Part shown: in pieces, positions 50,809 through 59,669 of the stretch | How positions within the stretch are numbered: position 1 is the stretch's first letter | How the letters are laid out: each line of letters begins with the position of its first letter | DNA from: Streptomyces sp. CB02009 | GTDB taxonomy: Bacteria; Actinomycetota; Actinomycetes; Streptomycetales; Streptomycetaceae | DNA length: 64,000 bases | Assembly (NCBI RefSeq): GCF_001905825.1 | Contig: NZ_LIVV01000009.1 | Span: forward strand, 310,001-374,000 | Direction: 5' to 3' | The notes under the pieces: model-generated | What the model was told of the DNA's origin: nothing | What the model saw: only the letters and a program-made list of their open reading frames with translations | The model's database searches: none | Position numbers and translations under genes: made by a program

Positions 50809-52035
50809 CTACGGGCGCCAGAGGCCGTCCGCGGTCAGGCCGAGCAGATCGATCGCGTTGCCCCGGACGATGCGGTCGACGACGTCCGGGTCCAGGTGCC
50901 CCATCTGCGCCTCGCCGACCTCCCTGGACTTGGGCCACGTGGAGTCCGAGTGCGGGTAGTCCGTCTCGTACAGGACGTTCCCGACCCCGATCGCGTCGAG
51001 GTTCCTCAGGCCGAACGCGTCGTCGAAGAAGCAGCCGAAGACGTGCTCGGCGAAGAGCTCCGACGGCGGGCGCAGCACCTTGTCGGCGACCCCGCCCCAG
51101 CCGCGGTTCTCCTCCCACACGACGTCGGCGCGCTCCAGGATGTACGGGATCCAGCCGATCTGCCCCTCCGCGTACATGATCCTGAGGTGGGGGAAGCGCT
51201 CGAACGTGCCGCTCATCAGCCAGTCGACCATAGAGAAGCAGCAGTTGGCGAAGGTGATGGTCGAGCCGACGGCCGGCGGGGCGTCGGCGGAGGTCGACGG
51301 CATCCGGCTGGACGAGCCGATGTGCATCGCGATGACCGTGCCGGTCTCGTCGCACGCCCGGAAGAAGGGGTCCCAGTGGTCCGTGTGCACCGAGGGGAGC
51401 CCGAGGTGCGGCGGGATCTCCGAGAACGCGACCGCCCGCACCCCGCGCGCGGCGTTCCGGCGGACCTCGGCGGCGGCCAGTTCCGGGTCCCAGAGCGGGA
51501 TGAGGGTGAGCGGGATGAGCCGCCCGTGCGCCTCGGGGCCGCACCACTCCTCCACCATCCAGTCGTTGTACGCCCGGACGCAGAGCAGCCCGAGCTCGCG
51601 GTCGCCCGCCTCGGTGAAGGTCTGGCCGCAGAAGCGGGGGAAGGTCGGGAAGCAGAGCGCGGACTGGACGTGGTTGACGTCCATGTCGGCGAGCCGCTCG
51701 GGCACCGAGTGGGAGCCGGGCCGCATCTGCTCGTACGTGATGACTTCGAGCCGTATCTCGTCGCGGTCGTAGCCGACGGCGGTGTCGAGGCGGGTGAGGG
51801 GCCGGTGCAGGTCCTCGTAGACCCACCAGTCGCCGATCGGGCCCTCGTCCCCCTTGGCCCCCATCACGGGGGCGAACTTCCCGCCGAGGAAGGTCATTTC
51901 CCTGAGCGGGGCGCGGACGATCCGGGGTCCGGTGTCGTGGTACCGGGACGGGAGCCGGTCCCGCCAGACGTGCGGGGGCTCCACGGTGTGGTCGTCCACC
52001 GAGATGATCTTCGGGAAGGTCTCCATGCTCCTCAC
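50809..52035 (-). CDS. Amidohydrolase_2 (ACMSD-like TIM-barrel) family protein
   Basis: 408 residues. IISVDDHTVEPPHVW at the start, VIAMHIGSSSRMP in the middle and VLYETDYPHSDSTWP near the end are the usual metal-region motifs. Members catalyse non-oxidative decarboxylation or hydrolysis; substrate unknown, but the family is common in aromatic and steroid-like catabolism. Start may be GTG 52035 or ATG 52026. A TCTGACGG operator lies 12 bp upstream. Confidence 0.83.
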   Translation of the reverse strand: MRSMETFPKIISVDDHTVEPPHVWRDRLPSRYHDTGPRIVRAPLREMTFLGGKFAPVMGAKGDEGPIGDWWVYEDLHRPLTRLDTAVGYDRDEIRLEVITYEQMRPGSHSVPERLADMDVNHVQSALCFPTFPRFCGQTFTEAGDRELGLLCVRAYNDWMVEEWCGPEAHGRLIPLTLIPLWDPELAAAEVRRNAARGVRAVAFSEIPPHLGLPSVHTDHWDPFFRACDETGTVIAMHIGSSSRMPSTSADAPPAVGSTITFANCCFSMVDWLMSGTFERFPHLRIMYAEGQIGWIPYILERADVVWEENRGWGGVADKVLRPPSELFAEHVFGCFFDDAFGLRNLDAIGVGNVLYETDYPHSDSTWPKSREVGEAQMGHLDPDVVDRIVRGNAIDLLGLTADGLWRP

Positions 52036-52046
52036 GGTAGCGCTGA

Positions 52047-52063
52047 TCTGACGGTCCGTCAGC
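52047..52063. promoter_or_regulatory. TCTGACGG-T-CCGTCAGC operator
   Basis: A one-mismatch 17-bp palindrome starting 12 bp upstream of the amidohydrolase GTG, where it would block the ribosome binding region or promoter. It also lies about 150 bp from the divergent afsR start. Confidence 0.77.
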
Positions 52064-52210
52064 TACCGTGCGGGGAATCGGCGGTGTGACGGGCCCGCAA
52101 CGGCCGCGTCACGGCCCGGACTACGGCCGACCCGATGCTGACGGACTCCCTCCGGACAAGGCAGACTGTCCAGGGCGAAACAAGCGTGGGCGGTACGGGC
52201 AGGGGGAGCT

Positions 52211-55200
52211 ATGGACCGTGAGAGCGGGCCGCGAGTTCCGGTGCAACGGGCTCCGAAGACGGGCGCGGACGCCGGCACGGGCCTGAACCCCGACGAGGGC
52301 GGTCGCGGACGGGCGGACACGGTGACACAGGCCGGCACGGGCCGGGGCGGGGCCGGGGGCACGGGCGCGGGAACGCGTTCCGGCCAAGGCCCGGGAGCGG
52401 ATGCGCGGCCCGACGCGGGCGTCGGCAACGACACCGCCTCCCACCCCTCCGCACCCGCCTCCGGCGCGCTGCGGTTCGCCGTGCTCGGGCCCGTCCGGGC
52501 CTGGCGGGACGGGGAGCCCGTGCCCACCGGTTCGCCGCAGCAGCGGGCCCTGCTCGCCGCCCTGCTCCTCCGCGGCGGTCGCACCGCCACCGCCTCCGAG
52601 CTGATCGACGCCCTCTGGGGCGAGGAGTCGCCCTCGCAGGCCCTCGCGGCCGTACGGACGTACGCCTCCCGCCTCCGCAAGGCACTCGGCCCCCAGGTCC
52701 TCGTCAGCGAGTCGGGCGGCTATGCCCTGCGCACCTCCGCCGCCGCGCTCGACGTCGCCACCGCGCAGGAACTCGGCGCCGAGGCCGAGAAGCTGCGGAC
52801 CGCCGGGGACCGGGCGGGCGCCCGCGACCGGCTCGCGGAGGCGCTGGACCTGTGGGACGGCGAGGTGCTGGCCTCCGTACCGGGGCCGTACGCCGAGACG
52901 CAGCGGACCCGCCTGGAGGAGTGGCGGCTCAGCCTCCTGGAGAACCGCCTCGACATCGACCTGGAGGTCGGCGCGCACGCGGAGGCCGTGTCCGAACTGA
53001 CCGCGCTCACCGCCGCCCATCCGCTGCGGGAACGGCTCCGCGAGCTGCTGATGCTCGCCCTCTACCGCAGCGGACGGCAGGCCGAGGCGCTCGCGGTGTA
53101 CGCGGACACCCGCCGGCTGCTCGCCGACGAGCTGGGCGTCGACCCCACCCCCGAACTCTCCCGGCTCCAGCAGCGCATCCTGCAGGCCGACGCCGAACTC
53201 GCCCGCCCGGTCGAGGAGAACGCCCCGGCCGCCGCGCCCGTCGCCCGTCCCGCGCAGCTCCCTGCGACCGTCCCGGACTTCACGGGCCGGGCGCCGTTCG
53301 TACGGGAGCTGGGCGCCCGGCTCGCCACGGCCGAGGGCCACGTCATGGCGGTGTCCGCGCTGGCCGGCATCGGCGGTGTCGGCAAGACGACGCTGGCCGT
53401 GCACGTCGCGCACGAGGCGCGGCCGCACTTCCCGGACGGGCAGCTGTACGTGGACCTCCAGGGGGCGGGCTCCCGCGCGGCCGCTCCGGAGACGGTCCTG
53501 GGCTCCTTCCTGCGTGCCCTCGGCACCCCGGACTCGGCCATTCCCGACTCGCTCGACGACCGGGCGGCGCTGTACCGCTCGACGCTGGACGGCCGCCGCG
53601 TCCTGGTCCTCCTGGACAACGCGCGGGACGCGGCGCAGATCCGCCCGCTGCTGCCGGGGACCGCGGGCTGCGCGGCGCTGGTGACGAGCCGGATCCGGAT
53701 GGTCGACCTGGCCGGGGCGCACCTGGTCGACCTGGACGTGATGTCCCCCGAGGAGGCGCTCCAGCTGTTCACCCGGATCGTGGGCGCGGAGCGGGTCCAG
53801 TCGGAGCGCGAGGCGGCCCTCGACGTGGTGGCGGCCTGCGGGTTCCTGCCCCTGGCGATCCGGATCGCGGCCTCGCGCCTGGCGGCCCGGCGGACGTGGA
53901 CGGTGTCGGTCCTGGCGGCGAAGCTGGCGGACGAGCGGCGCCGCCTCGACGAACTCCAGGCGGGCGACCTGGCGGTGAAGGCCACCTTCGAGCTCGGCTA
54001 CGGGCAGCTGGAGCCGGCGCAGGCGCGCGCGTTCCGGCTGCTGGGCCTGGCGGACGGCCCGGACATCTCGCTCGCGGCGGCCGCGGCGGTCCTCGACCTC
54101 CCGCTCTGGGACACGGAGGACCTCCTGGAGGCGCTGGTCGACACGTCCCTCCTGGAGTCGGCGGCGCCGGGCCGCTACCGCTACCACGACCTGGTGCGGC
54201 TCTACGCGCGCGCGTGCGCGGACCGCGACGAACAGCCCCCGACGGAGAAGGAGGCCGCGCTCTCCCGCCTCCTGGACTTCTACCTGTCGACGGCGGCGCG
54301 GGTGTACGCGATCGAGCGCCCCGGCGACCGCCTGGTGGACCACCTGGAGGCGACCTCGTACGAGGGACTGGCCTTCACCGACCGCCACGAGGCCCAGGAC
54401 TGGCTGTACGCGGAGGCGAACTGCCTCCTGGCGTGCGTCCGCCAGTCGGCCTCGTCCCCGACCACCCTGCGCCGCGCGGTGGACCTGCTGTGGGCGTCGC
54501 TGGACCTCGGGGAGTCGGGGGCGAACTCCCGGGAGTTCGAGGCGACCGGCGTCGTCCTCCGTGATGCCGCGCGCAGCCACGCGGACGCCCGGGCCGAGGG
54601 CCGCGCGCTCATGGTCCTCGCGGGTGTCCATCACACGGCGGGCCGCTTCGAGGAGGCGGACCGGGACGCCGAACTCGCCCTGCCGCACGCCGACCGGGCC
54701 GGGGATCCGCTGCCCGCCTGCTGGTCCGCCAACGCCCGGGGCATCATCGCGCTCTACCAGAACCGCTTCGTGGAGGGGGAGCAGTACCTCACCGAGGCGA
54801 TCGACCGGTTCCGTGACATCGGGGACGAGCCGGGTGAGGCGAGCGCCCTCTGCAATCTGTCGCGCATCCACCTGGCCATGGGCCGTACGCCGAGCGCCAT
54901 AGCGCTCGCCCGCCAGGGGACCGGGATCTACGACGCGATGGGACACGCGCTCCGGGGGGCCAACGGGCGGTACGCCCTCGGGCTCGCCCTCACCCAGGAC
55001 GACCAGCTCGCCGCGGCGGCCGAGCAGCTCCGCGAGGCGCTGGCGGTCTTCGCCGACAGCAGGCAGCGGCTGTGGGAGGGCATGACGCTCTTCCGGCTGT
55101 CCGAGGTGGACATCGCCGCCCGCCGGCACGCCCAGGCGGCGTCGAACGCCGAGATGGCCCTCACGGTGCTGCGCGGCATCGGCGGCGAGTGGCGGCGGGG

Positions 55201-55357
55201 CAACGTCCTCACCGTGCTGGGCCGTGCCCTCTTCGGCATCGGCCAGAGCGGCCGGGCGCTGGTCTGCTGGCAGGAGGCACTCGGCATCTTCGACGCCCTC
55301 GGGGCCCCGGAGGCGGCCGAGGTGCGCGCGCTGCTGGCGCCCGCGACGGCTGCCTAG
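52211..55357 (+). CDS. afsR: AfsR-type SARP transcriptional activator with NB-ARC and TPR domains
   Basis: 1048 residues. A Gly/Ala/Thr-rich head of about 75 residues precedes the OmpR-like winged helix (LRFAVLGPVRAWRDGEPV), a BTAD domain (to about 330), an NB-ARC ATPase (P-loop GIGGVGKTT near residue 388; Walker B RVLVLLDNA near 463) and TPR repeats (about 750-1040). In S. coelicolor AfsR is phosphorylated by AfsK and activates afsS. The protein is about 55 residues longer than the S. coelicolor one as I recall, mainly in the head. ATG 52211 with GGGGGAG upstream. afsS follows, and an afsK-like gene lies 7 kb away. Confidence 0.9.
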   Translation: MDRESGPRVPVQRAPKTGADAGTGLNPDEGGRGRADTVTQAGTGRGGAGGTGAGTRSGQGPGADARPDAGVGNDTASHPSAPASGALRFAVLGPVRAWRDGEPVPTGSPQQRALLAALLLRGGRTATASELIDALWGEESPSQALAAVRTYASRLRKALGPQVLVSESGGYALRTSAAALDVATAQELGAEAEKLRTAGDRAGARDRLAEALDLWDGEVLASVPGPYAETQRTRLEEWRLSLLENRLDIDLEVGAHAEAVSELTALTAAHPLRERLRELLMLALYRSGRQAEALAVYADTRRLLADELGVDPTPELSRLQQRILQADAELARPVEENAPAAAPVARPAQLPATVPDFTGRAPFVRELGARLATAEGHVMAVSALAGIGGVGKTTLAVHVAHEARPHFPDGQLYVDLQGAGSRAAAPETVLGSFLRALGTPDSAIPDSLDDRAALYRSTLDGRRVLVLLDNARDAAQIRPLLPGTAGCAALVTSRIRMVDLAGAHLVDLDVMSPEEALQLFTRIVGAERVQSEREAALDVVAACGFLPLAIRIAASRLAARRTWTVSVLAAKLADERRRLDELQAGDLAVKATFELGYGQLEPAQARAFRLLGLADGPDISLAAAAAVLDLPLWDTEDLLEALVDTSLLESAAPGRYRYHDLVRLYARACADRDEQPPTEKEAALSRLLDFYLSTAARVYAIERPGDRLVDHLEATSYEGLAFTDRHEAQDWLYAEANCLLACVRQSASSPTTLRRAVDLLWASLDLGESGANSREFEATGVVLRDAARSHADARAEGRALMVLAGVHHTAGRFEEADRDAELALPHADRAGDPLPACWSANARGIIALYQNRFVEGEQYLTEAIDRFRDIGDEPGEASALCNLSRIHLAMGRTPSAIALARQGTGIYDAMGHALRGANGRYALGLALTQDDQLAAAAEQLREALAVFADSRQRLWEGMTLFRLSEVDIAARRHAQAASNAEMALTVLRGIGGEWRRGNVLTVLGRALFGIGQSGRALVCWQEALGIFDALGAPEAAEVRALLAPATAA

Positions 55358-55417
55358 GCCGCCTCTTTCCGTCAGGCAGGATCCGGAGGAGACGGCCCAG
55401 ACCCCTCCGGCCAGTGC

Positions 55418-55439
55418 GTTCATCGTTCGTTTATCGCCA
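55418..55439 (+). promoter_or_regulatory. AfsR/PhoP-box-like direct repeat before afsS
   Basis: GTTCATCGTTC and GTTTATCGCCA are two adjacent 11-nt direct repeats, the PHO-box-type arrangement bound by PhoP and AfsR at the S. coelicolor afsS promoter. It lies about 175 bp before the afsS start and 60 bp after the afsR stop. A -10 (CATGCT near 55445) would place the repeats over the -35. Confidence 0.7.
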
Positions 55440-55615
55440 CCCGGCATGCTCTTCCCATGACGATCCGCCGCGTCGGGGGGCAGGCGGGTCGCCGATGAGG
55501 GCCACTGCCCCTGAGTACTAGGGTGATCGGCCCCGGAGATTCGCCCGGCTGTCCACGGGGGAACGGCTGGGCGGATCTCCCCCATCTCGGACATCACACG
55601 CAGGAGTTGACGAGC

Positions 55616-55858
55616 ATGACCGACCCGATCAAGCAGGACCCGATCATCACCACCAAGGACATGCACGCCACCTCCGAGCCGGCGGTCGACGCGATCACCG
55701 GCAAGATCACGGGTGGCCGTGACGAGTCCGTCGTCACCAAGGACATGCACGCCACGTCCGAGCCGGCCATCGACGCGATCACCGAGAAGATCACGGGCGG
55801 CCACGACGCGTCCATCGCCACCAAGGACATGCACGCCACGTCCGAGCCGGCCAAGTAG
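55616..55858 (+). CDS. afsS: AfsS-like small repeat protein
   Basis: 80 residues from the ATG at 55616, with CAGGAG upstream. It is built of three TKDMHATSEPA motifs starting at residues 13, 41 and 69 (period 28), separated by A-x-D-A-I-T-x-K-I-T-G-G spacers. AfsS of S. coelicolor is a 63-residue protein with three short repeats of T-x-x-D-x-H-A type that stimulates antibiotic production; position downstream of afsR agrees. No enzymatic domain; mode of action unresolved. The spacer here is longer than in AfsS as I recall it. Confidence 0.85.
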   Translation: MTDPIKQDPIITTKDMHATSEPAVDAITGKITGGRDESVVTKDMHATSEPAIDAITEKITGGHDASIATKDMHATSEPAK

Positions 55859-56020
55859 ACCATTCCCGACGGGGAGAGGCCGCGGCGGCGACTTCGGGGG
55901 AGCCGCCGGGGCCGACGAGGGAGGTCCGGTCGACGGGGGAGCACACGGGCTTGGGGGACACCTGGCGGAACCAGGGGGGATCCGTCCGGGCAGGACCCGT
56001 GCGCAACGCGATCGGACCAC

Positions 56021-56062
56021 CGCAGAAGAGGGGCCGGGCAGCTGCCCGGCCCCTCTTCTGCG
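56021..56062. terminator. Perfect 42-bp palindromic terminator after afsS
   Basis: CGCAGAAGAGGGGCCGGGCAG followed directly by its exact complement. It lies 160 bp after afsS and 38 bp from the end of the convergent gene, and can act in both directions. Confidence 0.85.
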
Positions 56063-56099
56063 TGTGTGCGGTGCCCGGCGCGCCGGGCACGCCGCGGTG

Positions 56100-56846
56100 T
56101 CAGCGCGCGTAGGACCCGAGGCCGATCAGGCAGTAGACGTACTGGCTGACGACCGCGCCGTTCATCGTGTAGCGGTGCGAGAAGGCGTACTGGGTCTTGG
56201 GGTTGGCGTTGCAGCGGTTCATGTCCGAGGTGAACGGGAACGTCTGGATCACCTTGTAGTGCGCGTCGGACGCCGAGCACGGGACCTCGTCGACGCCGCT
56301 CACCGACTGCGCGGTCGTCGAGTCCGGGAGCGAGCCGTTGAGGCAGGTGCCCTTCTCGTACGGGTCGGGTTCCTCCTCCGTCGGGGTGGTGCCGGCGGTG
56401 GGGGTGCCGTCCACGTCGAAGGTGGGCGGGGGCGGGTAGGAGAACGTCGGGATCGGGCCGGGGCCCGTCGAGCCCGCCCGGTCGTCCTCGTCGTCGTTCA
56501 GGAGGTACGAGCCCACGACGATCGCGCCGAGCACGGCGAGCGGGATCAGGCAGCCGAGGACGCCGCCCTTCTTCTGTCCGCCCGCGACGGTGATGCGCAG
56601 GTACACGATGCCCTCGCCCAGCCGTGCGGCGACGAGTTCGCCGTGGCGGCAGGGGCGGACGCCGAGGTGGGCGGGGCCGGTCGGCAGCGTGACGGTGATG
56701 ACCACGCCCTGGGCCGCCTGCTGCGGGGTCAGGGTGAGGGGGATCTCGGAAGGCGCTGGCGAGGACACGGGCTGCTCCAGGGGAGGGGGACTGCGGTTCG
56801 CCGAGGACTGCCCGTATGACGTGTACACGGCTGCGGATGGTTGCAC
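56100..56846 (-). CDS. LppU/SCO3897-like membrane-anchored protein
   Basis: 248 residues. A Pro/Ser-rich head, a small cytosolic beta domain (LTLTPQQAAQGVVITVTLPTG), one helix (GCLIPLAVLGAIVVGSYLL) near residue 105, a Pro/Thr-rich linker and an external domain with four Cys (GTCLNGSLP, EVPCSASDAHYKVI, MNRCNAN, YVYCLIG). The external domain resembles LppU/SCO3897 proteins, role unknown. GTG start with AAGGGA almost adjacent, so the start is uncertain. Confidence 0.65.
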   Translation of the reverse strand: MQPSAAVYTSYGQSSANRSPPPLEQPVSSPAPSEIPLTLTPQQAAQGVVITVTLPTGPAHLGVRPCRHGELVAARLGEGIVYLRITVAGGQKKGGVLGCLIPLAVLGAIVVGSYLLNDDEDDRAGSTGPGPIPTFSYPPPPTFDVDGTPTAGTTPTEEEPDPYEKGTCLNGSLPDSTTAQSVSGVDEVPCSASDAHYKVIQTFPFTSDMNRCNANPKTQYAFSHRYTMNGAVVSQYVYCLIGLGSYAR

Positions 56847-56867
56847 TCCCTTCGGGGGCGGGCACCC

Positions 56868-58430
56868 TCAGGCCGCGCCGGCGCACCGCGCCCTCAGCTC
56901 CCCCTTCACCACCTTCCCGCTCGCGTTCCTCGGCAGCTCCGTCACGAACTCGACCTCCCTCGGCACCTTGAAGTTCGCCATCTCCCGCCGCGACCAGGCG
57001 ATCAGGTCGTCCGCCGTGACCCGCGCGCCCGGCCGCCGGACCGCGAACGCCTTGCCCACCTCCCCCAGCCTCGGGTCCGGGACGCCGATCACGGCGACGT
57101 CCGCGATGTCCGGGTGGAGGCCGAGGAGCTGCTCGATCTCGGCCGGGTAGGCGTTGAACCCGCCCACGATGAACATGTCCTTGAGCCGGTCGGTGATGCG
57201 CAGGTTGCCCTCCTCGTCGAGGACGCCGATGTCCCCGGTGTGGAGCCAGCCGTCCTCGTCGATCGCCGCCGCCGTCTCCGCCTCGTCCTCGAAGTAGCCG
57301 GTCATCACATGGTGGCCGCGGACCAGGACCTCGCCCGTCGGCGAGACGCGGACCTCGGTGCCGGGGATCGCGCGGCCCGACGTGGTGGCCACCGTCTCGG
57401 CCGGGTCCTCGCGGCGGCACATGGTGACGATGCCGCTCGCCTCGGAGAGGCCGTACGCGGTGAGGACCGTGCCGACGCCCAGTTCGGAGCGGAGGCGCTC
57501 GACCAGGCGGAGGGGGACGACCGCGGCGCCCGTGACGACGAGGCGGAGGGTGGAGAGTCCGTGGGCCCCGCGGGCCGGGTGGTCCAGGAGGGACTGGTGG
57601 AGGGTGGGCGGGCCGGGGAGGACGGTGATGCGTTCGGCGGCGATGTTGGCGAGGACCGTGTCGACCGTGAAGACCGACTGCGGGACGATCACCGCGCCCC
57701 GCATCAGGCAGGCGAGGATCCCGGCCTTGTAGCCGAAGGTGTGGAAGAAGGGGTTGACCACGAGGTAGCGGTCGCCCTCGCGCAGGCCCGCCAGCTCGGA
57801 CCAGACCGCGTAGCAGCGCAGGCTCTGGGCGTGGCTGATGACGGCGCCCTTGGGGCGGCCGGTGGTGCCGGAGGTGTAGATGATGTCCGAGGGTGCCGCG
57901 GGGTCGATGGCGGCGGTCCGCTCGTGGACCCTGGCCGCCGGGACGGTGTCGCCCGCCGCCAGGAACTCCTTCCAGGTCGTCCACTCCTCGGGTGCGCTGT
58001 CGCCGAGGACCACGACCTTCTCCAGGTCGGGGAGCGCGACCCCGGAGCGGCGCAGGGAGGCCACGTACGAGGTGCCGAGGAAGGTGCCGGTGACGAAGAG
58101 CAGCCGGGCGCGGCAGCGCTGGAGGACGTACGCCGCCTCGGTGCCCTTGAAGCGGGTGTTCAGCGGGACGAGGACGGCGCCGGCGGTGACGGCGCCGAGG
58201 GCGGAGACGATCCAGTCGAGGGTGTTGGGGGCCCAGATCGCGACCCGGTCCCCCACGTGTATGCCGGTGGCGAGACAGGCGGCCGCGGCCCGTTCGACGC
58301 GTTCGCCGAGTTCGGCGTAGCTGACGCGGTTGCGGCCGTCGACGACGGCCTCCCGCGCGCCGTACCGCTCGGCGGCCGCCCGTACGAGACCGGGGATCGT
58401 GCCCCACTCCAGGTCGCCGCGCATGTCCAT
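56868..58430 (-). CDS. FadD3-like acyl-CoA ligase
   Basis: 520 residues from the ATG at 58430, which has GGAGG 6 nt upstream. P-loop YTSGTTGRPKGAVIS, VLPGPPTLHQSLLDHPARG, TAYGLSEASGIVTM, GWLHTGDIGVLDEEGNLRIT and PRNASGKVVKGELR are shared with mycobacterial FadD3, the ligase that activates the propionate side chain of the steroid ring remnant HIP. Function as a ligase is secure; the steroid substrate is only suggested by similarity. It diverges from the Ltp cassette across 83 bp with two TCTGACG operators. Confidence 0.85.
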   Translation of the reverse strand: MDMRGDLEWGTIPGLVRAAAERYGAREAVVDGRNRVSYAELGERVERAAAACLATGIHVGDRVAIWAPNTLDWIVSALGAVTAGAVLVPLNTRFKGTEAAYVLQRCRARLLFVTGTFLGTSYVASLRRSGVALPDLEKVVVLGDSAPEEWTTWKEFLAAGDTVPAARVHERTAAIDPAAPSDIIYTSGTTGRPKGAVISHAQSLRCYAVWSELAGLREGDRYLVVNPFFHTFGYKAGILACLMRGAVIVPQSVFTVDTVLANIAAERITVLPGPPTLHQSLLDHPARGAHGLSTLRLVVTGAAVVPLRLVERLRSELGVGTVLTAYGLSEASGIVTMCRREDPAETVATTSGRAIPGTEVRVSPTGEVLVRGHHVMTGYFEDEAETAAAIDEDGWLHTGDIGVLDEEGNLRITDRLKDMFIVGGFNAYPAEIEQLLGLHPDIADVAVIGVPDPRLGEVGKAFAVRRPGARVTADDLIAWSRREMANFKVPREVEFVTELPRNASGKVVKGELRARCAGAA

Positions 58431-58445
58431 ACCCAACCTCCTGTA

Positions 58446-58489
58446 GCTGACTATCCGTCAGATTAGTTGTAGCCTGACGCGCTGTCAGC
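58446..58489. promoter_or_regulatory. Two TCTGACG-type operators between divergent FadD3-like and Ltp genes
   Basis: GCTGACT-ATC-CGTCAGA (58446-58462) and CCTGACG-CGC-TGTCAGC (58473-58489), both with mismatches but symmetric. They lie 5 bp from the FadD3-like ribosome binding site and 12 bp from the Ltp one, so one repressor could shut both units. Confidence 0.75.
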
Positions 58490-58513
58490 AGTGCTGCCCC
58501 ATGAGGAGGTTCG

Positions 58514-59656
58514 GTGCTCAAGGACGCCACGGCCATCGTCGGCATAGGTCAGACCGCCTTCGCGAAACAGCTCCCCGAGTCGGAGAGGACACTCGCCTGC
58601 CGGGCGATCCTCGCCGCCCTCGACGACGCCGGCATCGAACCCTCCGAGGTCGACGGCTTCGCCTCGTACACGATGGAGGAGACCGACGAGGTCGAGGTCG
58701 CCAAGGCCATCGGCGCGGGCGACGTCACCTTCTTCTCCAAGGTCGGCTACGGGGGCGGCGGTTCCTGCGCCACCGTCGGCCATCTCGCCGCCGCCGTAGC
58801 CACCGGGCAGGCGAGCGTCGGCGTCGCCTGGCGGTCCCGGAAGCGGGGCAGCGGCCCCCGCCCCTGGAAGAACACCGCCGTGCAGCTGCCCACCCCCGGC
58901 CAGTGGACCCGCCCCTTCGGCCTGCTCCGGCCCGCCGACGAGATCGGCATGCTCGCCCGCCGCTACATGCACGAGTACGGCGCCACCCGCGACCACCTCT
59001 TCAACGTGGCCCTGGCCTGCCGCAACCGCGCCAACCAGAACCCCGCCGCGATCATGTACGAACGCCCCCTGACCCGCGAGATGTACATGACCTCCCGCTG
59101 GATCAGCGAACCCCTCTGCCTCTTCGACAACTGCCTGGAGACCGACGGCGCGCTGGCCTGCGTCATCGTCTCAGCCGAGCGGGCCCGCGACTGCCGCCGG
59201 AAGCCCGTGTACGTCCACTCCGCCGCCCAGGGCCTGCCCGCCCAGCACCACGGCATGGTCAACTACTGGAACGACGACCCGCTCTCGGGACCCGCCTGGA
59301 CCGCCGCCCGCCATCTGTGGAAGCAGGCCGACTTCGGCCCCCAGGACGTCGACGTCGCCCAGATCTACGACGCCTTCACCCCGCTCGTCCCGCTCTCCCT
59401 GGAGGGCTACGGCTTCTGCGGCCGCGGCGAGGGCGGCGCCTTCACCGAGGGCGGCGCGCTGGAGATCGGCGGCCGGCTGCCCGTCAACACCGGCGGCGGC
59501 GGACTCAGCGAGGCGTACGTCCACGGCTTCAACCTCATCAACGAGGGCGTGAAGCAACTCCGCGGCACCTCCACCGCCCAAGTGCCCGACGCCGCCACCT
59601 GCCTCGTCACGGCGGGCGAGGGCGTCCCCACCTCCGCCATCCTGCTGCGCGCCTGA
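58514..59656 (+). CDS. Thiolase-like lipid-transfer protein (Ltp family)
   Basis: 380 residues. Thiolase fold with GIGQTAFAKQLPESERTLACRAI at the start, a Gly-rich segment GYGGGGSCATVGHLAAAVATG, and VAQIYDAFTPLVPLSLEGYGFCGRGEGGAF near the end. It lacks the usual reactive Cys context of degradative thiolases. Such Ltp proteins paired with DUF35 proteins (Ltp2-type) are retro-aldolases cleaving side chains. GTG 58514 has GAGGAGG upstream; the next gene is a DUF35 protein 13 bp away. Confidence 0.85.
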   Translation: MLKDATAIVGIGQTAFAKQLPESERTLACRAILAALDDAGIEPSEVDGFASYTMEETDEVEVAKAIGAGDVTFFSKVGYGGGGSCATVGHLAAAVATGQASVGVAWRSRKRGSGPRPWKNTAVQLPTPGQWTRPFGLLRPADEIGMLARRYMHEYGATRDHLFNVALACRNRANQNPAAIMYERPLTREMYMTSRWISEPLCLFDNCLETDGALACVIVSAERARDCRRKPVYVHSAAQGLPAQHHGMVNYWNDDPLSGPAWTAARHLWKQADFGPQDVDVAQIYDAFTPLVPLSLEGYGFCGRGEGGAFTEGGALEIGGRLPVNTGGGGLSEAYVHGFNLINEGVKQLRGTSTAQVPDAATCLVTAGEGVPTSAILLRA

Positions 59657-59669
59657 GGAGCTGATCCGC

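Noticed and set aside
52121..56020. 1299-codon minus-strand frame opposite afsR and afsS
   Set aside because: Shadow; SARP, NB-ARC and AfsS-repeat motifs lie on the plus strand.
55951..56110. Possible small plus-strand gene from a TTG at 55951 reading GDTWRNQGGSVRAG
   Set aside because: It runs through the 42-bp terminator palindrome and into the convergent gene; weak start. Left unannotated but worth noting.
55594..58545. 983-codon minus-strand frame overlapping LppU-like and ligase genes
   Set aside because: Arg/Pro-rich shadow in another frame of the same strand; real frames have motifs.
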